From positions 1 through 5,336 of the forward strand of contig JBGPPD010000198.1 of assembly GCA_041488375.1 (NCBI GenBank): a DNA stretch of 5,336 bases, read 5' to 3'. The notes beneath the pieces were generated by a model. The model was not told the DNA's origin. It searched no databases and saw nothing but the letters and a program-made list of their open reading frames with translations. Of the stretch, positions 1 to 5,336 are shown piece by piece. Origin of the DNA: JAABQT01 sp041488375 (lineage in GTDB: Bacteria > Pseudomonadota > Gammaproteobacteria > Burkholderiales > SG8-39). The position numbers and the translations under genes were made by a program. Position 1 is the stretch's first letter. The number at the start of each line of letters is the position of its first letter.

Positions 1-737
1 ATGCTCATCAGGTGGGTGACGCCGGTGCGCGAGAACAGCCGCCATTCCTCGCCGGAAATGGCGCGCTGGTCGCCGACCGCCAGCGCGGCGAGGATGCCCG
101 CCGAAGGCGTCTCGCCCAGCACCCGCCGGACGCGCTCGCGCACCGCCTCGCGCGCCTGCTCGATGCGATCGGGCAGGCTGTCGCGACGGCCGAGCAGCCG
201 TTGCGCGCCGCGCTGCCGGACGTAGCCGGTGGCGCCGATGCCGCGCTCGGTGAGCCACGCCTCGTAGTCGAAACCGAAGGGATTCAGCTGGCCATGCGGC
301 TGGCGCAGCCGCACGGTGAACAGCCAGCGCTCCCCCGGGTGCACCGCGCCGCCAAGCAAGGCGGGGTCGTCCTCGGCCTGCGGGCTGCGGTACCACGTGA
401 GCAGCACGCGGCGCGGCAACCCCGGCGCGGCGGTTTCCAGCTCGAACTCGAAGCGCGGGCCGTGTTCGGCGGCGTCAGGCAGGCTCGACACCACGCCGGC
501 GACCTCCAGGTCCCGGCCCTCGAGCTGCGGCGCCAGGCGCTCGCCGAGCCGCAGTTGCGCGAGGCCGGCGGCCCACAGGAAGCCGACGACCAAGGCGGCG
601 GGAACCACCAGGACCCTGCGCCAGGCGGCAAGCGCGATGCAGACCGGCAGCAGCAGCAGCCATGCGGCCTGCGGCAGCGCCGCCTGCTGCTGCAGCAGGA
701 GCACGCCGCAGGCGAACGCGAGCGCCGCGCCGGTCAT
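1..737 (-). CDS. comEC: ComEC/Rec2 family DNA-uptake channel protein, N-terminal part (runs off left edge)
   Basis: ComEC is the inner-membrane channel that brings single-stranded DNA into the cytoplasm during natural transformation. The visible part is 245 codons plus two bases, about a third of a usual 750-800 residue protein. Residues 1-60 are hydrophobic (about two membrane segments, including LLLQQQAALP at 13-22). Residues about 70-180 fit the DUF4131 domain, with the family signature RQPHGQLNPFGFDYEAWL at 145-162 followed by GIGATGYVR. Residues 214-245 (GILAALAVGDQ, then W..FSRTGVTHLMS) match the entry to the Competence membrane domain. The ATG at 737 is the most upstream start possible, because an in-frame TAG directly precedes it. 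No good Shine-Dalgarno sequence is visible. The gene is divergent from the DUF2062 gene. The C-terminal channel and beta-lactamase-like domains lie outside the window, so integrity of the gene cannot be judged. Confidence 0.93.
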   Translation of the reverse strand, partial: MTGAALAFACGVLLLQQQAALPQAAWLLLLPVCIALAAWRRVLVVPAALVVGFLWAAGLAQLRLGERLAPQLEGRDLEVAGVVSSLPDAAEHGPRFEFELETAAPGLPRRVLLTWYRSPQAEDDPALLGGAVHPGERWLFTVRLRQPHGQLNPFGFDYEAWLTERGIGATGYVRQRGAQRLLGRRDSLPDRIEQAREAVRERVRRVLGETPSAGILAALAVGDQRAISGEEWRLFSRTGVTHLMS

Positions 738-738
738 C

Positions 739-744
739 TAGAAT
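739..744 (+). promoter_or_regulatory. Candidate -10 element for the DUF2062 gene
   Basis: TAGAAT matches the sigma-70 TATAAT consensus at 5 of 6 positions and lies 30 bases before the ATG at 775. That would give a leader of roughly 24 bases. It lies in the 37-bp gap between the divergent comEC and DUF2062 starts, one of the few A/T-rich spots nearby. No convincing -35 hexamer is present at 16-18 bp spacing, so this is a weak, inferred call. Confidence 0.3.
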
Positions 745-774
745 CAACGCGCCGGCACCACGCCGGATGACCCG

Positions 775-1320
775 ATGCCGCGCAAACTCTTCCGCAAGTA
801 CCTGCCCAGCGCCGCCAGCGTGCGGGAGAACCGCTGGGTGGCGAAGTTCGGCACGCTGCTCAACCACCCGAACCTCTGGCACCTCAACCGCGACTCGGTG
901 GCCGGTGCGGTGGCGATCGGCCTGTTCGCCGGGCTGGTTCCCGGCCCGCTGCAGATGCTGACCGCGCTGCTGCTCGCGATCCCGCTGAAGCGCAACCTGC
1001 CGGTGGCCCTGCTGATGACGCTCTACACCAATCCCTTCACCATCGTGCCGCTGTACCTGATCGCCTACGCCTACGGCAACCTGCTGCTCGGCCTGAACCA
1101 CCCGCAGCCGAAGATCCAGCATTTCGAGATGGACTGGGGGCACCTCGTCGATTCCATGCACCGGCTCGCCGACTGGACGCTCGCGCTCGGCAAGCCGCTG
1201 GCGGTGGGACTGGTCGCGCTGGGCCTGACGCTGGCCCTGCTGGGTTACGTGGCGGTGCAACTCGCCTGGCGCTGCCACGTGGTGCTCGCCTGGCGGCGGC
1301 GCAAGCAGCGCCGCCAATAA
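775..1320 (+). CDS. DUF2062 domain-containing membrane protein
   Basis: A 181-residue inner-membrane protein of the DUF2062 family, whose biochemical function is not established. A basic N-terminus (MPRKLFRKYLP) leads into the domain at about residues 20-165. The conserved core is recognisable: LWHLNRDSVAGAVAIGLFAG at 34-53, then VPGPLQM, and LYTNPFTIVPLY at 83-94. Predicted membrane segments are at about 41-69, 76-105 and 141-165, and the tail is strongly basic (WRRRKQRR). The ATG at 775 gives the family's usual N-terminus. The bases before it (GGATGACCCG) offer only a weak ribosome-binding site. The gene is divergent from comEC and convergent with the CPA1 antiporter. Its TAA stop abuts the inverted repeat, and the last two bases of that stop belong to the repeat's stem. 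Family assignment is firm; any role should be read as unknown. Confidence 0.9.
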   Translation: MPRKLFRKYLPSAASVRENRWVAKFGTLLNHPNLWHLNRDSVAGAVAIGLFAGLVPGPLQMLTALLLAIPLKRNLPVALLMTLYTNPFTIVPLYLIAYAYGNLLLGLNHPQPKIQHFEMDWGHLVDSMHRLADWTLALGKPLAVGLVALGLTLALLGYVAVQLAWRCHVVLAWRRRKQRRQ

Positions 1321-1377
1321 ATCGGGGTCAGAGCCCGATATTCCGCATATCCGAATATCGGGCTCTGACCCCGATTT
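1319..1377. repeat. REPIN-like nested inverted repeat between convergent genes
   Basis: A perfect 25-bp inverted repeat has arms at 1319-1343 and 1353-1377 around a 9-nt loop (CGCATATCC). Each arm also contains its own small hairpin of the form ATCGGG, 7 nt, CCCGAT: stems 1321-1326/1334-1339 with loop GTCAGAG, and stems 1357-1362/1370-1375 with loop CTCTGAC. Two short palindromes in head-to-head orientation that together form one long hairpin is the architecture described for REPINs, non-autonomous elements mobilised by REP-associated tyrosine (Y1) transposases. From memory, the core GGGGTCAGAG recurs in intergenic repeats of many beta- and gammaproteobacteria; I could not verify that here. 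No transposase gene is in the window. The element fills the whole gap between the two convergent stop codons. Confidence 0.8.
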
Positions 1378-1378
1378 T
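1319..1378. terminator. Probable bidirectional intrinsic terminator formed by the inverted repeat
   Basis: The 25-bp stem directly follows the stop codons of both convergent genes. Read on the plus strand, the stem ends in TTTT (1375-1378). Read on the minus strand, it ends in TTT followed by A and two more T. The stem is G+C-rich in its outer half, though A/T pairs lie next to the loop, and the T tracts are short. Termination in both directions is likely from position and shape but is an inference. It may be a secondary use of a mobile repeat. Confidence 0.5.
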
Positions 1379-2919
1379 CACAGGCGCGATTCCTGGTAGT
1401 CGAGCTCTTCCTCGAGGTGGTGCAGCACGTCGTCGCTGATCTGGTTGAGCTGCCACACCCGGATCAATTCCGCGCGCTCGGCGCGGATCGCGGCGACGCG
1501 CAGTTGCCGCGCGGCCTCCGAGTCCTCCGGCAGCGCGGGGCCGGAGGGCGTGTCGCGCGCAATCTTCTCGGCGAATTCGGCGCGCACGCGCGCGGCGAGC
1601 GGTGCGGGAACGCCCTGAACGTTAACGTACTGGTCGATCGCCGCCAGCGCAGCGCGCCCCATGTCGGAGCGCGCGCGCAGCTGCTCGGCGCGCAGTCCGG
1701 CCTCGGAGCCCAGGCCCAGCCAGCGGATCAGCGGCGCCAGCGTCAGCCCCTGTCCCACCAGCGTCACCAGGATCACCACGAAGGTGAGGAAAATGAGCAG
1801 GTCGCGGTAGGGGAAGCCCTCGCCGCCGTGAGTCTCGAGCGGCAGCGCGAGCGCCGCCGCGAGCGACACGATGCCGCGCATGCCGCACCAGCTGACGATG
1901 AACAGGGGCCCCCGCGGCGGCCGCGCAGCGCCGGCGAGGCGCGGCACCCAGGCCGCCGGGTAGACCCACAGGAAGCGCACCAGGATCGCCACGGCGCTGA
2001 CGCAGATCGAGGTCAGCACCAGCTCCATGCCCGTGTAGTTGCCGAGCCGCGCCACGATGCCCGAGAGCTGCAGCCCGATCAGGATGAAAATCAGGCTGTT
2101 CAGCAGGAACACCAGGATGTTCCACGCCGAGCGCGCGAGGATGCGCATCTCGGCCGACACCATCTGCGGCGCGTGGCGGCCGCGGAACAGGCCGGCCGCC
2201 ACCACCGCCAGCACGCCCGACAGGTGCGCCGATTCCGCGGCGATGTAGGCCGCGAACGGGATCGACATCGACACCAGCACCTCGATGAACGGGTCGCCGA
2301 TGTGCCGGTGCAGCTGCACGAACGCCCAGGCGATGAGCATGCCGATGGCCGCGCCGCCGGCCGCCACCAGGAGGAACTGCACGCTCGCCTCGCCGAGCGA
2401 GAACGCGCCGGTGAGCACGGCCGCCACCGCGAACTTGTACAGCACCAGGCCGGAGGCGTCGTTCACCAGGCTCTCGCCTTCGAGCACCACCACCACGCGG
2501 TGCGGGATGTTGTAGCGCGAGAGCACCGCGGTCGCGGCCACCGCGTCGGGCGGCGAGACGATGGCGCCGAACACGAACGCCACCGCCCAGGGAATCTCCG
2601 GCACCAGCAGCTTGAGCGCCGCGCCCACCGCCAGAGTGGTGGCGATGACCAGGCCGATGGCGAGGAAGCCGATCGGCCGCAGGTTGGCCTTGAAGTCGCG
2701 CCAGGAGGTGAGCAGCGCCGCCTGGTACAGGATCGGCGGCAGCACCAGCACCAGCAGGAACTGCGGGTCGAACGGCAGCTGCGGCAGCCCCGGCACGAAG
2801 CCGAGCAGGCTGCCGCCGATCACCAGCGCGATCGGATACGGCAGGTTGATGCGCCGCGACAGCCAGCCGAGCGCCAAGGCGCACAGCAGCAGGAACAGCA
2901 GCAGCTGCAGCAGGGCCAT
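1378..2919 (-). CDS. CPA1-family Na+(K+)/H+ antiporter
   Basis: A 513-residue inner-membrane antiporter of the monovalent cation:proton antiporter-1 family (NhaP/YjcE type), which exchanges cytoplasmic Na+ or K+ for protons. About 12 hydrophobic segments span residues 1-402, beginning MALLQLLLFLLLCALALGWL. Family motifs are intact: SPPDAVAATAV at 122-132 (D125), EGESLVNDASG at 147-157 (N153-D154, the probable ion-binding pair) and SWCGMRGIVSLAAALALP at 343-360 (R348). Residues about 403-513 form a charged cytoplasmic tail ending HHLEEELDYQESRL, probably helical and regulatory. It is the third gene of the lolC-lolD transcription unit, starting 8 bp after lolD. A weak AGG at 2927-2929 overlaps the lolD stop codon, so translation may be coupled. 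The stop codon abuts the inverted repeat. Ion specificity cannot be read from sequence, so no gene symbol is given. Confidence 0.92.
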   Translation of the reverse strand: MALLQLLLFLLLCALALGWLSRRINLPYPIALVIGGSLLGFVPGLPQLPFDPQFLLVLVLPPILYQAALLTSWRDFKANLRPIGFLAIGLVIATTLAVGAALKLLVPEIPWAVAFVFGAIVSPPDAVAATAVLSRYNIPHRVVVVLEGESLVNDASGLVLYKFAVAAVLTGAFSLGEASVQFLLVAAGGAAIGMLIAWAFVQLHRHIGDPFIEVLVSMSIPFAAYIAAESAHLSGVLAVVAAGLFRGRHAPQMVSAEMRILARSAWNILVFLLNSLIFILIGLQLSGIVARLGNYTGMELVLTSICVSAVAILVRFLWVYPAAWVPRLAGAARPPRGPLFIVSWCGMRGIVSLAAALALPLETHGGEGFPYRDLLIFLTFVVILVTLVGQGLTLAPLIRWLGLGSEAGLRAEQLRARSDMGRAALAAIDQYVNVQGVPAPLAARVRAEFAEKIARDTPSGPALPEDSEAARQLRVAAIRAERAELIRVWQLNQISDDVLHHLEEELDYQESRL

Positions 2920-2927
2920 CGGCGCGC

Positions 2928-3608
2928 CTAACGCACCTGGTGCAGCACGCCCTCGCGCAACTCGAGCACCCGCTCGGCGCGCGCCGCGAGCGCGGCATCG
3001 TGCGTGACGATGACGAAGGCGGTGCCGCGCACCGCCGAGAGCCTGACCATCGCCTCGAACACTTCGTCCGCGGTATGCGCGTCCAGGTTGCCGGTGGGCT
3101 CGTCGGCCAGCACGCAGGCGGGCTCGGTGACCAGGGCGCGCGCGAAGGCGGCGCGCTGGCGCTCGCCGCCGGAGAGCTCGCCCGGCCGGTGCTCCAGCCG
3201 CTCGCCCAGGCCGATCTCGGCGAGCGCGGCCCGCGCCCTGGCGTGCGCCTGCACCCGGCCCATGCGCCGGATATAGAGCGGCATGGCGACGTTTTCCAGC
3301 GCGGTGAACTCGGGCAGCAGGTGGTGGAACTGGTAGACGAAGCCCAGCGTGGCGTTGCGCACGCGCCCGCGCTCGGCTTCGCCCATCGCGCTGAACGGCC
3401 GGCCTTGCACTTCGACCGACCCGCCGCTCGGCGCGTCCAGCCCGCCCAGCAGGTGCAGCAGCGTGGATTTCCCCGAACCCGATTTGCCCATGATGGCCAC
3501 GCGCTCGCGCGCGCGCACCGAAAAATCCACGCCGTTGAGCACGCGCACCGGCTGCGGGCCCTGGTAGGTCTTGGCCAGCCCCTGGCAGGCGAGCACCGCC
3601 TCACTCAT
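2928..3608 (-). CDS. lolD: LolD, ATPase of the lipoprotein-releasing ABC transporter
   Basis: The 226-residue cytoplasmic ATPase that drives LolCDE-type extraction of outer-membrane lipoproteins from the inner membrane to LolA. All ABC motifs are present in order: Walker A GKSGSGKST at 41-49, Q-loop Q93, signature LSGGERQR at 145-152, Walker B VLADEP at 166-171 with catalytic E170, D-loop NLD at 174-176 and switch histidine H203. The stretch FVYQFHHLLPEFTALENV at 90-107 is characteristic of LolD and separates it from MacB- or FtsE-type ATPases. Length is normal for the family. The ATG lies inside the end of lolC: the two genes overlap by 8 bp (ATGAGTGA), and GAGG at 3618-3621, 9 nt before the start, is a reasonable ribosome-binding site. 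Translational coupling with lolC is likely. Confidence 0.96.
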   Translation of the reverse strand: MSEAVLACQGLAKTYQGPQPVRVLNGVDFSVRARERVAIMGKSGSGKSTLLHLLGGLDAPSGGSVEVQGRPFSAMGEAERGRVRNATLGFVYQFHHLLPEFTALENVAMPLYIRRMGRVQAHARARAALAEIGLGERLEHRPGELSGGERQRAAFARALVTEPACVLADEPTGNLDAHTADEVFEAMVRLSAVRGTAFVIVTHDAALAARAERVLELREGVLHQVR

Positions 3609-4842
3609 AGCGCAGCGCCTCGGCGGGATTGACGCGCGCCGCGCGCCAGCTCGGGTACAGCGTGGCGAGGAAGGACATCAGCAGCGCCACGGCGGTGATC
3701 ACGCTCACGTCCGCCATCTCCACCTGGGAGGGCAGTTCGGGAATCATGTACACGTCCTTGGCGAGGAACTTGAAGCCGAGCACCGACTCCAGCGCCGGCA
3801 CCACGGTCTCGATGTTGAGCGCCAGCAGCACGCCGCCGGCCACGCCGAGCAGCGTGCCGATCACGCCGATCACCGCCCCCTGCACCATGAAGATCTGCAT
3901 CACCGAGCGCGGCGCGGCGCCGAGCGTGCGCAGAATGGCGATGTCGGCCTGCTTGTCGGTGACCAGCATCACCAGCGTGGAGACCACGTTGAAGGCCGCC
4001 ACGGTGATGATCAGCACCATGATGATGAACATCATGCGCTTCTCGATCTGGATGGCGCGGAACAGGTTCGGGTTGGCGCGCGTCCAGTCGTAGGCGTACA
4101 GGTTCGGGTCCAGGTTGGCGGTGACTTCGCGCGCCACGCGGGGCGCCTCGAACAGGTCGTCCAGCTTGAGGCGCACGCCGGAAACCGCCGCGCCGATCTG
4201 GTAGAGGCGCTGCGCGTCCTCCAGGTGCACCAGCGCGAGCGCGCTGTCCGCCTCGCTGTAGCCGACGTCGAAGGTGCCGACCACGGTGAATTGCTTCAGG
4301 CGCGGCAGCACGCCGGCGGGCGTGACGTTGCCCTGCGGGATGATCAGCGCGACCTTGTCGCCGGCGAGCACGCCGAGGAAGCGCGCCAGGTCGGCGCCCA
4401 GCACGATGCCGAATTCGCCGGGCTTGAGCGCCTCGAGCCGTCCCGAGGTCATGTGCCGCCCGATGTCGGTGACCCGCGCCTCCTCGGCCGGCAGAATGCC
4501 GCGCACCAGCACCCCGCGCGCGGCGCGGCCGCGCGTCAGCATGCCCTGCCCCGAGACATAAGGGGCGGCGGCCAGCACGCGCGGGTTGGCCGAGGCGGCG
4601 CGCGCCACGCCCTGCCAGTCCGCCAGGCCGCCGCGCGCGTCGGCGATCTGCACGTGCGACGCGACGCCGAGGATGCGCGTGCGGATCTCCGTCTGGAAAC
4701 CGTTCATCACCGACAGCACCACGATCAGCGCGGCCACGCCGAGCGCCATCCCGGCCATCGAGATGAGCGAGATGAAGCTGATGAAGTGGTTGCGGCGCTT
4801 GGCGCGGGTATAGCGCAGGCCGACGAGGAGCTCGTAACGCAC
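3601..4842 (-). CDS. lolC: LolC/LolE-type lipoprotein-releasing transporter permease
   Basis: A 413-residue inner-membrane permease that works with LolD to release outer-membrane lipoproteins to the chaperone LolA. It shows the family's 4-helix plan: a helix at about 22-48 (ISFISLISMAGMALGVAALI), a large periplasmic domain at about 49-268, helices at about 270-295, 315-343 and 378-397, and the conserved ending SWRAARVNPAEALRYE. The periplasmic stretch IPQGNVTPAGVLP at 168-180 lines up with the LolA-binding hook of E. coli LolC (the TP.G..P pattern). The start is a GTG at 4842. It gives the canonical MRYELLVGLRYTRAKRRNHF N-terminus, and the next in-frame Met is residue 30, inside the first helix. 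No Shine-Dalgarno sequence precedes it. No lolE follows lolD, so this may be the sole permease, acting as a homodimer (LolF-like), unless lolE lies elsewhere. Confidence 0.95.
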   Translation of the reverse strand: MRYELLVGLRYTRAKRRNHFISFISLISMAGMALGVAALIVVLSVMNGFQTEIRTRILGVASHVQIADARGGLADWQGVARAASANPRVLAAAPYVSGQGMLTRGRAARGVLVRGILPAEEARVTDIGRHMTSGRLEALKPGEFGIVLGADLARFLGVLAGDKVALIIPQGNVTPAGVLPRLKQFTVVGTFDVGYSEADSALALVHLEDAQRLYQIGAAVSGVRLKLDDLFEAPRVAREVTANLDPNLYAYDWTRANPNLFRAIQIEKRMMFIIMVLIITVAAFNVVSTLVMLVTDKQADIAILRTLGAAPRSVMQIFMVQGAVIGVIGTLLGVAGGVLLALNIETVVPALESVLGFKFLAKDVYMIPELPSQVEMADVSVITAVALLMSFLATLYPSWRAARVNPAEALRYE

Positions 4843-4854
4843 GGGAGCCCGAGG

Positions 4855-4860
4855 ATACTA
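4855..4860 (-). promoter_or_regulatory. Candidate -10 element for the lolC-lolD-antiporter operon
   Basis: Read on the minus strand, TAGTAT matches the sigma-70 -10 consensus at 4 of 6 positions and lies 12 bases before the lolC GTG. A transcript from here would start only about 5-6 bases before the start codon. The -35 region is poor (TTCCGC at 17-bp spacing). It overlaps the plus-strand TACAAT candidate. Weak call: the real promoter could lie within the facing gene. Confidence 0.2.
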
Positions 4861-4864
4861 CAAT
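4859..4864 (+). promoter_or_regulatory. Candidate -10 element for the HugZ-like gene
   Basis: TACAAT matches the sigma-70 -10 consensus at 5 of 6 positions and ends 7 bases before the ATG at 4872. If used, transcription would begin at or next to the A of the start codon, giving a leaderless mRNA. That agrees with the absence of a Shine-Dalgarno sequence (the bases between are GCCTTGA). The -35 match is poor at 16-19 bp spacing. Confidence 0.35.
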
Positions 4865-4871
4865 GCCTTGA

Positions 4872-5330
4872 ATGGACGCGGAAACTTCCCGGCTGCTGGC
4901 GGGCCTGCTGCGCGGCGAGCGCATCGCGCACCTTGCCACCCTGCGCGAGCGCGCGCCGATGGCTTCGATGACGCTTTACCTCCCCGACGAGGATTTCGGC
5001 GCCTTGCACGTGCACGTGAGCCGGCTCGCCTGGCACACGCAGGACATGCTGCGCGACCCGCGCGTGGCGCTGTCCATCGCCCAGACCGACGACCGGCGCG
5101 CCGACCCCTTCACGCTGATGCGCGTCACCATTCGCGGCGAGGCGGTGCAGGTCGAGGACCGGGGCGCGCTGAAGGCCCGGTGGCTCGCGCGCTTCCCGGC
5201 GCAGGCGGTGAACTTCGAGCTGGCCGATTTCTCCTTCTGGCGCATCGCGCCGCGCGACGCGCGCTTCGTCGCCGGTTTCGGCCGCATCCACAACCTGTCT
5301 GCCGCGCAGCTCGCGCAGGCGGCGCAGTAG
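4872..5330 (+). CDS. HugZ-like pyridoxamine 5'-phosphate oxidase family (FMN-binding split-barrel) protein
   Basis: A 152-residue cytoplasmic protein with one split-barrel flavin-binding domain of the pyridoxamine 5'-phosphate oxidase superfamily. An N-terminal helix (ETSRLLAGLLRGERIAHLAT) is followed by the barrel. HVSRLAWHTQDMLRDPRVAL at 48-67 matches the segment that contacts FMN phosphate in this superfamily. FSFWRIAPRDARFVAGFGRI at 120-139 matches the conserved end of the HugZ group (R.VGGFG pattern). It lacks the C-terminal DUF2470 haem-binding domain of full-length HugZ, so haem degradation should not be assumed. It is also shorter than true PdxH, making vitamin B6 synthesis unlikely. 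It may bind FMN, F420 or haem; substrate is unknown. It is divergent from lolC with 29 bp between starts. The TAG stop is 6 bases before the window's end. Confidence 0.85.
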   Translation: MDAETSRLLAGLLRGERIAHLATLRERAPMASMTLYLPDEDFGALHVHVSRLAWHTQDMLRDPRVALSIAQTDDRRADPFTLMRVTIRGEAVQVEDRGALKARWLARFPAQAVNFELADFSFWRIAPRDARFVAGFGRIHNLSAAQLAQAAQ

Positions 5331-5336
5331 ACTGCG

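Noticed and set aside
646..704. CAG/CTG trinucleotide runs and a local palindrome near the comEC start
   Set aside because: They encode Leu-rich and Gln-rich stretches (LLLLP, LLLQQQ) of the comEC N-terminus and are short. Codon bias explains them.
475..1317. 280-residue minus-strand open frame across the DUF2062 gene and the comEC start
   Set aside because: Antisense to a firmly recognised DUF2062 protein and in a frame different from comEC. The sequence is low-complexity Q/R/H.
1319..1377. Possible CRISPR repeat or phage attachment site
   Set aside because: There is only one inverted pair with a 9-nt loop, no spaced direct repeats, no integrase and no tRNA end. The nested palindrome fits a REPIN-like element better.
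1417..2931. 504-residue open frame on the plus strand, antisense to the antiporter
   Set aside because: Its translation is rich in R, H, Q, E and A with no domain pattern, typical of the antisense frame of a G+C-rich membrane-protein gene. The minus-strand frame has clear CPA1 motifs.
3459..3485. Lysine in the second position of the LolD Walker A motif (GKSGSGKST), possibly a degenerate site
   Set aside because: That position is variable in the GxxGxGKS/T consensus. The catalytic Lys and following Ser are present, so the site looks functional.
1622..3604. 660-residue minus-strand open frame spanning lolD and the antiporter
   Set aside because: It is a shifted frame of two real genes with low-complexity R/A/G/S/P composition. 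It would require ignoring intact Walker, signature and CPA1 motifs.
3571..4971. 466-residue plus-strand open frame antisense to lolC
   Set aside because: Low-complexity H/R/Q/D/A composition mirrors lolC codons. No recognisable domain or start signal supports it.

Overview
The window is about two-thirds or more G+C, tightly packed and almost entirely coding. Gene content and protein style suggest a betaproteobacterium (Burkholderiales, Rhodocyclales or Nitrosomonadales type). The supporting features are a LolC beginning MRYEL..GLRYTRAKRRNHF, a ComEC gene divergent from a DUF2062 gene, and a short HugZ-like flavin-binding protein divergent from lolC. This placement is inferred from recognition, not from a database search.

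Layout, left to right. (1) The 5' third of comEC (DNA-uptake channel) lies on the minus strand and runs off the left edge. (2) A DUF2062 membrane protein is on the plus strand, divergent from comEC across 37 bp. (3) A 57-bp intergenic gap is filled completely by a nested, perfect inverted repeat, which is REPIN-like and probably also a bidirectional terminator. (4) A minus-strand operon is transcribed right to left as lolC, lolD and a CPA1-family cation/proton antiporter. lolC and lolD overlap by 8 bp, and lolD and the antiporter are 8 bp apart. (5) A pyridoxamine-phosphate-oxidase-like (HugZ-type) protein is on the plus strand, divergent from lolC across 29 bp.

LolC and LolD are the inner-membrane ABC machine that extracts outer-membrane lipoproteins and passes them to LolA. 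The antiporter is a separate transport function that appears to be co-transcribed with them. ComEC belongs to natural transformation. The DUF2062 protein and the HugZ-like protein have no firmly known role here.

Most of this is ordinary chromosomal housekeeping sequence. I see no defence island, CRISPR array, tRNA, rRNA, prophage or complete transposon. The best candidates for a second look are the REPIN-like element sitting exactly between two stop codons, the lolC-lolD-antiporter arrangement without a visible lolE, and the lolC/HugZ-like divergent start region, where both genes seem to lack Shine-Dalgarno sequences.
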